A stretch of DNA of 39,064 bases from an uncultured Clostridia bacterium (GTDB taxonomy: Bacteria > Bacillota > Clostridia > Oscillospirales > Acutalibacteraceae): NCBI GenBank assembly GCA_904399395.1, contig CAJFPJ010000010.1, positions 1-39,064 on the forward strand, written 5' to 3'. Every line of letters begins with the position of its first letter. Within the stretch, counting starts at the first letter, position 1. Shown in pieces: positions 7,067-14,851 of the stretch. The notes beneath the pieces are model-generated. The model made no database searches, was not told the DNA's origin, and saw nothing but the letters and a program-made list of their open reading frames with translations. The translations under genes were made by a program, and so were the position numbers.

Positions 7067-7094
7067 CTTTTGTGAAGTAAACGAAAAAGCTGGT

Positions 7095-7123
7095 TTGACA
7101 GGAATAGGGAAAAGAAGTATACT
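7095..7123 (+). promoter_or_regulatory. Sigma-A promoter of the alkylation-repair operon
   Basis: A perfect TTGACA (7095-7100) and TATACT (7118-7123) are separated by exactly 17 bases. Transcription should start near 7130, giving a leader of about 88 bases before the first gene. Confidence 0.88.
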
Positions 7124-7217
7124 GGGTTCAAAATTGGGATGTTGCCGGAAGCTTGAAAAGATGATTCCCGGCCCGTTGTTTCCCATATTCCCCCCTGTAT
7201 AAAAAGGAGAATGCCAT

Positions 7218-7610
7218 ATGGCTCAGGAACTGAGCGAAGAGAGAAAAAGTGAGATCGCCCTGGCGGATCAGCTCAGGGCAGAAGTAATGCGGGGCCTGCA
7301 GTGCGGCGAACCGGTGGAGCGGTTGCTGCTGAAGGCGATTCAGAGCATTGCTTTAAAGGAAAACGATACGGTTTCTTATCCGGAGGCAAAGAAAACGCTG
7401 ATTGCTATTTATGGGGATGCTCTCGGCCAGCCGGTTCCCCTGCAGATAGAGCTGGAGGAAACGGAGCAGAGGCTGGCGCGCCTTCGCAAAGCCTATGAAG
7501 AAGGAGAAGAGGTAGAGCCTCACGACGTGCAGGAGCGGGTGAAAAATGCCATCCGGTCTCATGAAGCGCGGATTGTTCTGTTAAAGGATAAAATTGCTGG
7601 CAGAGGATAA
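7218..7610 (+). CDS. Uncharacterised small helical protein
   Basis: A 130-residue soluble protein I do not recognise. It is rich in Glu, Lys, Arg, Ala and Leu and predicted almost entirely helical. The stretch from about residue 80 to 128 (ELEETEQRLARLRKAYEEGE, then a second charged helix) looks like an antiparallel coiled coil. There is no signal peptide, membrane segment or cysteine motif. The start is secure, with AAAAGGAG just before the ATG. It is the first gene after a consensus promoter and precedes ogt by 72 bases and nfo, so a link to DNA repair is possible but rests only on position. Confidence 0.75.
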   Translation: MAQELSEERKSEIALADQLRAEVMRGLQCGEPVERLLLKAIQSIALKENDTVSYPEAKKTLIAIYGDALGQPVPLQIELEETEQRLARLRKAYEEGEEVEPHDVQERVKNAIRSHEARIVLLKDKIAGRG

Positions 7611-7682
7611 GACCGGACCGACAGAAAAGCCCGGTGTATTTGAGATTCTTACGTCTGCGGAGGGCACGGAGGAGGAAATACT

Positions 7683-8159
7683 ATGGAGGAACGCATCGGG
7701 GTGAAGATTCCTTTAGGGTGGGCTCTTCTGCAGCTGGAGGATGGCTTTGTGACAGGGGTTTTCATGCGCAGGGAACGACCTGTGGAGGTTGGCTTTCAAG
7801 GGGAGTTTTCTCCCCTGGCTCAGAGGGCATCCCGGGAAATTGCGGAGTATTTTGAGGGCTCCCGGAGGGAATTTGATTTGCCCATCCGGCTTACTGGCAC
7901 GGAATTTCAGAATACGGTTTGGGAGACTATGCGGAAGATCCCCTATGGGCAGGTGCGATCCTATGGGGATGTGGCTTTTATGATCGGAAAGCCTACTGCG
8001 GCCCGTGCGGTGGGAGGCGCCTGCAATAAAAATCCGCTGTGGCTTCTGGTGCCCTGCCACCGGGTGATTGCAGGGGACGGTTCTCTTGGAGGCTACGGCG
8101 GTGCTTCAGATGCCAAACGCTTTCTTCTCCGCCTGGAAGGGGCTTCCTTCCGGGAATAA
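7683..8159 (+). CDS. ogt: Methylated-DNA--protein-cysteine methyltransferase
   Basis: A 158-residue suicide repair protein that transfers the methyl group from O6-methylguanine (or O4-methylthymine) in DNA to its own cysteine. The active site PCHRVIAGDG has acceptor C125. The helix-turn-helix and arginine-finger region is visible as GTEFQNTVWETMRKIPYGQVRSYGDVA, in two pieces around residues 72-98, and GGYGG follows. Length and domain order are normal for Ogt. GGAGGAAATACT directly precedes the ATG. It is the second gene of the operon that continues into nfo. Confidence 0.95.
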   Translation: MEERIGVKIPLGWALLQLEDGFVTGVFMRRERPVEVGFQGEFSPLAQRASREIAEYFEGSRREFDLPIRLTGTEFQNTVWETMRKIPYGQVRSYGDVAFMIGKPTAARAVGGACNKNPLWLLVPCHRVIAGDGSLGGYGGASDAKRFLLRLEGASFRE

Positions 8160-8242
8160 GGGGCATTTCTTCGCCCTATACTCTTTAAATACTGGATGTA
8201 TACAAAAGCGGCCCTGCAGGGCTGTCTGGAAAGGAGCGCTGT

Positions 8243-9079
8243 ATGGCGTATATCGGCTGTCATTTGTCTTCAGCAAAGGGATTTCTGCACATGGGGAAGG
8301 AGGCTCTTTCCATTGGAGGGAACACCTTCCAGTTTTTTACCCGGAATCCCCGGGGAAGCAGGAGCAAAAAAATTGACCCGGAGGATGCTGCAGCCCTCTG
8401 CTCGCTCATGGAGGAAAAGAAGTTTGGCCCCATCATTGCCCATGCGCCCTATACGCTGAATGCCTGCTCTGCGGACGCTCATACCAGGGAATTTGCGCTG
8501 GAAACCATGGCAGACGACCTCCTGCGCATGGAATACGTTCCCGGGAACCTGTATAATTTCCACCCGGGAAGCCATGTGGGGCAGGGGCCGGAGGAGGGGA
8601 TTCGGCTGATTGCGGAGGCGCTCAACGACATTCTCAGGCCGGAGATGCACACCACTGTCCTTCTGGAGACCATGGCTGGGAAGGGCTCGGAGGTGGGCCG
8701 CACCTTTCAGGAGCTTCGCGCTATTCTGGATCGGGTGGAACTTTCGGATAAAATGGGCGTCTGCCTGGATACTTGCCATGTTTATGATGCAGGATATGAT
8801 ATTGTAAACGATCTGGAGGGTGTTTTGCGGGAATTTGATCGGTGCATAGGAATCGAAAAGCTGAAAGCTCTTCATCTGAACGATAGCAAAAATCCCATGG
8901 GAAGCCACAAGGACTGGCACGAAAAAATCGGCCTAGGCTCTATAGGGGAAGAGGCCTTCCGCCGGATCGTCCGCCACCCATGGCTTCGGGATCTGCCCAT
9001 GTGTCTGGAGACGCCCAACGAACTCCCCGGCTATGAGCGGGAGATCGCCCTGCTCCGTGGCTTCAGCGGGGAACTTTGA
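8243..9079 (+). CDS. nfo: Deoxyribonuclease IV (AP endonuclease)
   Basis: A 278-residue TIM-barrel enzyme that cuts DNA at abasic sites during base excision repair, using a trinuclear zinc centre. Family signatures are visible: the N-terminal [22 protein letters not shown] (zinc histidine), [11 protein letters not shown] (zinc Glu), [36 protein letters not shown], and a late CLETPNE. Spacing and length are standard. It is preceded by GGAAAGGAGCG. The last 17 bases overlap the 3' end of the convergent AlkD-like gene. Together with Ogt it would process alkylated bases and the abasic sites that glycosylases leave. Confidence 0.95.
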   Translation: MAYIGCHLSSAKGFLHMGKEALSIGGNTFQFFTRNPRGSRSKKIDPEDAAALCSLMEEKKFGPIIAHAPYTLNACSADAHTREFALETMADDLLRMEYVPGNLYNFHPGSHVGQGPEEGIRLIAEALNDILRPEMHTTVLLETMAGKGSEVGRTFQELRAILDRVELSDKMGVCLDTCHVYDAGYDIVNDLEGVLREFDRCIGIEKLKALHLNDSKNPMGSHKDWHEKIGLGSIGEEAFRRIVRHPWLRDLPMCLETPNELPGYEREIALLRGFSGEL

Positions 9080-9866
9080 GAGAGGGCCTTTTTGGCAGTG
9101 TTTCCCGCAGCTGGCGGAGCTCCTGTTTTATGTCTTCTGGAACCCGGTAGGATTCCAGCGATTTCTGGATCGCTCTTCGCCGGACGTCTTCATCCATGCC
9201 GCCCTTTTGCAGGCGGTGAAGCGTTTCTTCGGGTCTCTTGGCGCAGCAAGTAGCCAATACCCAGGCGGCGCCCATTTTGGCATAATAGCCTGGGTGGCGC
9301 ACAGAGGCCGCTTCCTCCAGTATCCAGGGGAGGTGTTCCTCTGTGAGAAAATGGTCCATCAGCATGATAAGGCCGAAGCGCAGGGTGAATTCTTCCTGAG
9401 AGGCCAGGCATTCCCGGAGAAAAGGCAGGTATGCCTGCGGGTGCCTGGGGGCTTCTTTCACAGAAGCACACACGCTGTCGCATACGGACCAATTTCGGAT
9501 CTCGGGCAGAAAGGCCCGCAGCCGCTGGATACGTTCTTCTGGCGGCAGAGGGCACCGGGCCAGGACAAAGCCCTTCAGCATAGTTTCCTCGAAATATTCA
9601 CCGGGATTCTCCTGGAGGAATTGCTCCCAGTCGCTTTTTAGGATACGGGCTGCCAGCTTTCGCAACTCCGGAAGGCGGATACCCAACATGGGCCCTGCGT
9701 CAGGAACCAGGCCGGAGGAAAATTTTTTATATTCCTCTTCGGCCAGGGAAAAAAGAGTTTGACGGATTTCCTTTAGGCTCATAAGAGGCGTTTTCCCGGC
9801 TGTGTGGGGAGTAGAAGATTTTGGCGGTTCAGGTTGGTCTAACGGTGTGGGATGCTTAGGAGACAT
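9063..9866 (-). CDS. DNA alkylation repair protein, AlkD-like HEAT-repeat family
   Basis: A 267-residue protein of the AlkD/YhaZ DNA alkylation repair family (PF08713), made of HEAT-like helical repeats. Bacillus AlkD excises 3-methyladenine and 7-methylguanine. Visible features are [27 protein letters not shown], the [14 protein letters not shown] segment with the family Trp and Asp, [13 protein letters not shown], and [14 protein letters not shown]. The start at 9866 is chosen because AAAGGA (9875-9880) precedes it; the frame is open to 9998, but the extra part is not family-like. The first about 35 residues are Pro/Ser-rich and could be a linker. It overlaps nfo by 17 bases tail to tail. 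Confidence 0.88.
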   Translation of the reverse strand: MSPKHPTPLDQPEPPKSSTPHTAGKTPLMSLKEIRQTLFSLAEEEYKKFSSGLVPDAGPMLGIRLPELRKLAARILKSDWEQFLQENPGEYFEETMLKGFVLARCPLPPEERIQRLRAFLPEIRNWSVCDSVCASVKEAPRHPQAYLPFLRECLASQEEFTLRFGLIMLMDHFLTEEHLPWILEEAASVRHPGYYAKMGAAWVLATCCAKRPEETLHRLQKGGMDEDVRRRAIQKSLESYRVPEDIKQELRQLRETLPKRPSLKVPR

Positions 9867-10309
9867 GTGAAACATCCTTTCTGTATAAAAATGAGTTGAA
9901 ATAGGAGAACATGCGCTGCAGCTGAAGGAGAGGCTGCGCATCGGAAACGGCTGACCGCTCAGGCTGCGAAGAAACAGAGCTGCAATGTATTGTAGCATAT
10001 TTATTCCCAGGGGGACAGCTTAAAGAGGATGATTCAGAAATTTCTGGATCAAGAAGCAGGATATATGGAAATTTTATATGGAAAGGTTCCTGTTAAGGCC
10101 TTTGGGGGTCCAGGGCCTGAAATCTGTTCACAGATATGCTTCTGACAAACTCCCCCGGTTCATGCTATGGCTTCCCAATGAGACGGAGGAGGCCGGTTTC
10201 ACAGAAAGCAAATGGATAGAGAAGGAAGAGAGTGGAAATCTTCTTCATACTTTGCTATAATAATCAAAACATGAGTAAACTATAGGAAAACCGGAAAGGA
10301 GTTTTTTCA
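9867..10309. other. Intergenic interval between the AlkD-like gene and thyX
   Basis: About 440 bases, divergent promoters expected. A 60-codon open frame at 10078-10260 has no family resemblance and is probably not a gene. The only element I can support is the weak promoter at 10233-10261. Confidence 0.55.
10233..10261 (+). promoter_or_regulatory. Candidate promoter of the thyX operon
   Basis: TGGAAA (4 of 6) and a perfect TATAAT (10256-10261) with 17-base spacing. It sits about 49 bases before the thyX start. Confidence 0.6.
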
Positions 10310-11074
10310 ATGGCCAAAGTAACCCTTTTAGCGTATACGCCTCTTCCGGAAAAGGTAGTGGCGGCTTCCGCCAAGTTGTGTTATTCTCCTTCGGATATCG
10401 AAACCGTTTATGAGGGACTCACAGAGGAAAAGACCGCTTCTTTTGTGGAAATGCTGGCTCAAATCGGCCATGAAAGCCCTATTGAGCACGCCAGCTTCAC
10501 CTTTGGTATCGAGGGCGTTTCCCGCTCTCTGCTGGCGCAGATCACACGCCACCGCATTGCCTCTTTCAGTGTGCAGAGCCAGCGATATGTGGCGGAAAAA
10601 GCCTTTGAATATGTGGTTCCTCCCGAAATCGAGAAAATTCCTGAGGCAAAGGCGGAGTTTCTCCGGGCTATGGAGGAAGATCAGCGCCATTATGAAAATC
10701 TGACAGCCCTCCTGCAGAAGAAGCATGAGGAAGAATTTCTCCGTGAGGGGAAGACGGAAAAGGAAGCCCGCCGCCTTGCGGGGAAAAAAGCCATTGAGGA
10801 TGCCCGCTTCGTTCTCCCTAACGCCTGTGCTACCAAAATGATCTGCACGATGAACGCCAGATCCCTTTTGAACTTCTTTTCACACCGGTGTTGCAACCGG
10901 GCTCAGTGGGAGATCCGGCAGGTGGCAGAGGAGATGCTCCGCCTTGTGAAGGAAGTGGCTCCCCATATTTTTGAAAAGGCGGGACCGCCCTGCCTGCGGG
11001 GAGCATGTCCCGAAGGGAAAATGTCCTGCGGCAAGGCTTTGGAAGTTCGCCGGAAATACGGTGTGAACCCATGA
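10310..11074 (+). CDS. thyX: Flavin-dependent thymidylate synthase
   Basis: A 254-residue FAD- and NADPH-dependent enzyme that methylates dUMP to dTMP with methylenetetrahydrofolate. The diagnostic ThyX motif RHRxxSxxxxSxRY is intact at residues 80-93 (RHRIASFSVQSQRY). HESPIEHASFTF near residues 54-65, LPNACATKM and the late RAQWEIR segment also fit. No thyA is seen in the window. GGAAAGGAG precedes the ATG. The TGA stop overlaps the start of the thymidylate kinase gene (ATGA at 11071-11074), so the two consecutive enzymes of dTTP synthesis are translationally coupled. Confidence 0.96.
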   Translation: MAKVTLLAYTPLPEKVVAASAKLCYSPSDIETVYEGLTEEKTASFVEMLAQIGHESPIEHASFTFGIEGVSRSLLAQITRHRIASFSVQSQRYVAEKAFEYVVPPEIEKIPEAKAEFLRAMEEDQRHYENLTALLQKKHEEEFLREGKTEKEARRLAGKKAIEDARFVLPNACATKMICTMNARSLLNFFSHRCCNRAQWEIRQVAEEMLRLVKEVAPHIFEKAGPPCLRGACPEGKMSCGKALEVRRKYGVNP

Positions 11075-11772
11075 GCCGGGGCAAGCTGATCACCCTGGAA
11101 GGGCTTGACGGCAGCGGGAAAGGAACCCAGGCGGCTCTGTTGGAAAAAGCACTGCGGGATCTTCATCTGCCGCTGAAAACGGTTTCATTTCCCGATTACG
11201 GCCACCCTTCTTCTGCCTTGGTGAAGATGTATCTAAATGGGGAATTTGGCAGCCGACCGGGGGATGTAAATGCCTATGCGGCATCATCCTTTTACGCTGT
11301 GGATCGTTATGCCAGCTTCCGGAAATACTGGAAAAGGGACTTCGAGGGAGGAACCTGGATCCTCGCGGACCGGTATACTACTTCGAATATGGTCTATCAG
11401 TTGACAAAACTCCCCCCAGCGGAATGGGAGAACTTCCTTTCCTGGGTGGAAGATTTTGAATACGGGAAGCTTGCCCTGCCCCGGCCGGATATCACCGTCT
11501 ATCTGGATATGCCGCCGGAGGTTTCGCAGAAGCTTTTGAGCACCCGCTATGAAGGGGATGAAGGGAAAAAGGATATCCACGAAAAGAACCTTGAATATCT
11601 TGCCCGCTGCCGGGAGAGCGCCCGGTATGCGGCGGAAAAAATGGGCTGGCGCGTCATACATTGCGCAAAGGGCGGCCTGCCCCGGCTGGTGGAAGAAATC
11701 CACCGGGAAATCAAAAGCGCAGTTTTGGAGGATATGCATATTTATGCTGGAATTTCAGATTCCAAAGATTGA
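11071..11772 (+). CDS. tmk: Thymidylate kinase
   Basis: A 233-residue kinase that converts dTMP to dTDP, the step after ThyX. The Walker A loop GLDGSGKGTQ (residues 11-20) and the DRY motif (D100-R101-Y102, followed by TTSNMVYQ) are intact, as is the PDITVYLDMPPE strand. The ATG at 11071 overlaps the thyX stop; a longer open frame back to 11005 is not supported. At about 233 residues it is a little longer than typical Tmk. Its 3' end overlaps the next gene by 29 bases. Confidence 0.92.
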   Translation: MSRGKLITLEGLDGSGKGTQAALLEKALRDLHLPLKTVSFPDYGHPSSALVKMYLNGEFGSRPGDVNAYAASSFYAVDRYASFRKYWKRDFEGGTWILADRYTTSNMVYQLTKLPPAEWENFLSWVEDFEYGKLALPRPDITVYLDMPPEVSQKLLSTRYEGDEGKKDIHEKNLEYLARCRESARYAAEKMGWRVIHCAKGGLPRLVEEIHREIKSAVLEDMHIYAGISDSKD

Positions 11773-12643
11773 GGATAGAGAATGGGCCAAGCCGATTCTG
11801 GCTGGTGCAGAAGGCATGGGGAACGAATTTGCCTTTGGCACTCTTTTTCTCTGGTCAAAGGCCTATAATTGCCGGATCTGCCGGCACGGGGAGTTTGTAT
11901 TTGTATGCTATAATTACGGCACAGGGGAGGATTTGTATACCTACCCTATCGGAAAGGGAAATCTTCGGGAGGCTCTGGAGGTGCTTCGCAGCGACGCTGC
12001 AGAAAGAGGGGTTCCCTTCAGGCTGTGGGGCCTTTCCCGGGAGGACTGCGAGGAGCTTGAGGACGAGCTTCCAGGCCGTTTCAGCTACGAGCCCTTCCGC
12101 AATGATTTTGATTATATCTACCGATCCCAGGATCTGATTCAGCTTGCCGGGCGGAAGTATCATGGCAAGCGGAACCATCTTTCTCAGTTCAGCAGGAACT
12201 ATTCCTGGAGCTATGAGGATATTTCCCCGGAAAATTTTGAGGATGTCCGCAAGGTGGCAAGGGAATGGGCAAGGCAGAATGGTGTGGATGAATCCGGCGG
12301 CCTTAGCTCTGAAAACCAGGCGATTTTTAAAGCTTTGGAATTTTTCGGACCTTTGGAATTTTCAGGTGGTCTGATTCGAGTGGATGAAAAGCCGGTGGCT
12401 TTTACCATCGGCGAGGAGATCAACAGTTGCTGCTTTGTCCTCCATTTTGAGAAGGCACTGGAAGGATATACAGGGCTCTATGCGGTCATCAACCATGAGT
12501 TTGCCGCCCGCCGGCTGGAAAAATATGAATATGTGAATCGGGAAGAGGATATGGGCGTAGAGGGACTTCGTAAGGCGAAACTCTCCTACCATCCGGCCAT
12601 ATTACAGGAAAAATATGTGGCTTCCCCCAGGGAGCAGACATGA
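11744..12643 (+). CDS. DUF2156 domain-containing protein (GNAT-like fold)
   Basis: A 299-residue soluble protein of the DUF2156 type, as found in Clostridia. Members share a tandem GNAT-like fold, and some relate to lysyl transfer or lipid aminoacylation (MprF soluble domain), but this protein has no membrane part and its reaction is unknown. Visible blocks are GNEFAFGTLFLWSKAY, FRNDFDYIYRSQDLIQL, KRNHLSQFSRNY, and the C-terminal YVNREEDMGVEGLRKAKLSY. The start at 11744 lies inside the end of tmk, with GGAGGA at 11727-11732. The stop overlaps the next start (ATGA at 12640-12643). Confidence 0.85.
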   Translation: MLEFQIPKIEDREWAKPILAGAEGMGNEFAFGTLFLWSKAYNCRICRHGEFVFVCYNYGTGEDLYTYPIGKGNLREALEVLRSDAAERGVPFRLWGLSREDCEELEDELPGRFSYEPFRNDFDYIYRSQDLIQLAGRKYHGKRNHLSQFSRNYSWSYEDISPENFEDVRKVAREWARQNGVDESGGLSSENQAIFKALEFFGPLEFSGGLIRVDEKPVAFTIGEEINSCCFVLHFEKALEGYTGLYAVINHEFAARRLEKYEYVNREEDMGVEGLRKAKLSYHPAILQEKYVASPREQT

Positions 12644-13524
12644 TCGGCCGGCCCTGCCCAGGCATGGAGCGTGAGCTGATGCGCCTGTGGGAAATCTGTT
12701 TTGGGGATGCCCAAGGCCTTATCCGGCGCTTTTTTGCGGTGTGGTATAAACCGGAGCACTGCCTTGTCTATACAGTAGCGGGCAAAGCGGCTGCAGCCGT
12801 GTATATGCTGCCCTGCCATATGCAGGCAAGGGGAAAGCTATTTCCCGGCCACTATATCTATGCAGCGGCCACGTTGCCTGCTTACCGGGGGCGTGGGTAT
12901 ATGGCTTCTCTTATGGCGGCCGCAGCTTTGGAAGGGGCCGGAAGGGGACAGATGTTTTCCGCTGTCCTGCCGGCGGAGGAAAGTCTCTATGCCTATTATG
13001 GCCGTTTCGGTTATAGAGAGTATTTTGAAGCAGAACACGTGGAAGCGGCGGCGGAAGAACTGGATGCCTGGGCGGGCAAAAACCATGTGGGCAGGACTCT
13101 GCTTTCGCCCCGGGAAGCTGTCGGCTCCCAGAGCGCTTTTCTGGCAGGCCGAGAGGGATCTCTTTTCTGGAGGCCCCGGGACATACTGTATGCCTTTTTG
13201 ATGAACCGCTTTTGTGGCGGGAAGCTTGTGGCCGCAGGGAACTCTTTCGCCAAGGGATTCGCCCTTTGCGGGGAAGCGGCAGAGACACGTCTTGTTTCAG
13301 AACTTTCCTGCAGCAGGGAGCTGTTCCCCCAACTGCTGGGTGCGCTTCTCAGAGAGGCCCCGGCGGAGCGGTACCGTTTCCGTCTGCCGGTTGGAAAGGG
13401 CAGAGAGCTTTTCGGCAGAGAAGGAAAAAGGACCCCATTCGGTATGGTGAAATCCCTTTCGGGTTGGGAGATTCCTCGTCTGGCGGAGTGTGGCCCCCCT
13501 TGGCTTTCTTTTCCACTGGACTAA
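12640..13524 (+). CDS. GNAT family N-acetyltransferase with C-terminal extension
   Basis: A 294-residue protein whose first 130 residues are a GNAT acyltransferase domain: motif A is AATLPAYRGRGYMASLM, with the acetyl-CoA-binding RGRGY around residues 83-87, followed by LYAYYGRFGYREYF. The remaining about 160 residues resemble the extended C-termini of Eis-like GNATs. The substrate is unknown. It is coupled to the DUF2156 gene by an ATGA overlap, so the two are likely to act in related steps; both are GNAT-like. Confidence 0.85.
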   Translation: MIGRPCPGMERELMRLWEICFGDAQGLIRRFFAVWYKPEHCLVYTVAGKAAAAVYMLPCHMQARGKLFPGHYIYAAATLPAYRGRGYMASLMAAAALEGAGRGQMFSAVLPAEESLYAYYGRFGYREYFEAEHVEAAAEELDAWAGKNHVGRTLLSPREAVGSQSAFLAGREGSLFWRPRDILYAFLMNRFCGGKLVAAGNSFAKGFALCGEAAETRLVSELSCSRELFPQLLGALLREAPAERYRFRLPVGKGRELFGREGKRTPFGMVKSLSGWEIPRLAECGPPWLSFPLD

Positions 13525-13681
13525 GGTATGGCAGTGGAAAAAGGCGTTTGGATAGATGCCGTTGGGCGCTTTGCTGCCGCTTGCACCGGGGAGTATATCC
13601 CGGCACAGCTGCTGAAACATTCGATATATCTGGCGTAGAATACCAGCGCCGGAAGATCAACAGGAAAAGGAGAATGCTGCT

Positions 13682-14227
13682 ATGATTTATGTATTTCTTG
13701 CAGAAGGCTTTGAAGAAACAGAAGCTCTGGTTCCGGTGGATATGCTCCGCCGTATGGGCTGTGATGTGAAGACTGTGGGCGTAGGCGGGAAGGAAATCAC
13801 CGGTTCTCACGGCATCACCGTTAAAGCGGATCTGGAGGAAAAAGATGTGGACACGGACCTGACGGAGATGGTCTTTCTGCCCGGGGGCCTGCCGGGGACG
13901 TATAATCTGGAAAAATCCCCTATTGTGCGGGCCGCAGTGGAGGCCGCCGCAGAGTGTGGGGCGTATGTGACGGCGATCTGTGCAGCTCCTTCCATATTGG
14001 GACATTTGGGGCTGTTAAAGGGGCAGAAGGCCACTTGTGCTCCGGGATTTGAAAGTGAGTTGGATGGCGCAGAACATGTGAAGGAGCCCGTTGTGGTAAG
14101 CGGTAAATTCATCACAGGCTGGGGAGCGGGCGCTGCGCTGCCCTTTGCATTGCAGCTGGGGGAAGTCCTCTGTGGAAAGGAAAAGGCGGACGAAGTGGCG
14201 GCTAAAATCGGCTACTCCCGGCCCTGA
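13682..14227 (+). CDS. DJ-1/PfpI family protein
   Basis: A 181-residue protein of the DJ-1 branch of the class I glutamine amidotransferase-like superfamily. These include glyoxalase III/deglycase-type and chaperone-like stress proteins. The nucleophilic elbow AICAAPS has C100 (DJ-1 C106 equivalent), and the N-terminal EGFEETEALVPVD gives E14, matching DJ-1 E18. FLPGGLPGTYNL and the late GWGAGAALPFAL also fit. AAAAGGAG precedes the ATG. It lies 157 bases after the GNAT gene and 12 bases before the cyclo-ligase gene. The specific activity cannot be told from sequence. Confidence 0.92.
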   Translation: MIYVFLAEGFEETEALVPVDMLRRMGCDVKTVGVGGKEITGSHGITVKADLEEKDVDTDLTEMVFLPGGLPGTYNLEKSPIVRAAVEAAAECGAYVTAICAAPSILGHLGLLKGQKATCAPGFESELDGAEHVKEPVVVSGKFITGWGAGAALPFALQLGEVLCGKEKADEVAAKIGYSRP

Positions 14228-14239
14228 GAACAGGAACCC

Positions 14240-14851
14240 ATGTATATTCGGAATATCAGAGAAATCAAAATCAATCTGCGGGCAAAGCACCGCCGTTTCC
14301 GCGAACGGATGAATCCGGAGCAGAAGCGGAAGCTGGATGCGGCCATAGAGGCCAAGGTGCTGGGTCTCAGAGAATATGCCCAGGCGGGGACGGTATTTAC
14401 GTATGTGAGCAAATCTATTGAGGTGGATACCACAGGAATTATCCGGGCTGCCCTTCTTAACCATAAAAGGGTTGCAGTGCCCCGCTGTGTCCCAGGCACC
14501 AGAGAGATGGAATTTTATGCTATCAACTCCATGGAAGATCTGGAGCCAGGAGCTTTCGGTGTGCTGGAGCCAAAGCCCAAGGCCGAAAATCTGGTGGATA
14601 GGGGCGAAAAAGGGCTCTGCATTGTGCCCGGCCTAGCCTTTGACCCTCAGGGCTTCCGGCTTGGCTATGGAAAAGGCTATTACGATCGTTTTCTATCTGG
14701 GTTTCAGGGGAAAACGGTGGGTATCTGCTATCTGGGGTGCGTCCAGTGGAACCTGCCCCACGGCTACTATGACAGACCGGTGGATATTCTGATTACCGAG
14801 CGGTATGTGCGGAATATCCGGCGGGAGGAAAAGCAGGAGGAATCCCGATGA
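14240..14851 (+). CDS. 5-formyltetrahydrofolate cyclo-ligase
   Basis: A 203-residue ATP-dependent enzyme that converts 5-formyltetrahydrofolate to 5,10-methenyltetrahydrofolate in one-carbon metabolism. The signature VPGLAFDPQGFRLGYGKG with YYDRFL is complete near residues 130-155, and the N-terminal KINLRAKHRRFRERM helix with basic residues is typical. Its length is normal. It starts 12 bases after the DJ-1 gene and its stop overlaps the mltG start (ATGA at 14848-14851). It recycles a folate form that can supply the cofactor used by ThyX. Confidence 0.93.
   Translation: MYIRNIREIKINLRAKHRRFRERMNPEQKRKLDAAIEAKVLGLREYAQAGTVFTYVSKSIEVDTTGIIRAALLNHKRVAVPRCVPGTREMEFYAINSMEDLEPGAFGVLEPKPKAENLVDRGEKGLCIVPGLAFDPQGFRLGYGKGYYDRFLSGFQGKTVGICYLGCVQWNLPHGYYDRPVDILITERYVRNIRREEKQEESR

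Noticed and set aside
10078-10260. 60-codon open frame upstream of thyX
   Set aside because: No ribosome binding site of note, no family resemblance, low-complexity composition and overlap with the thyX promoter region.
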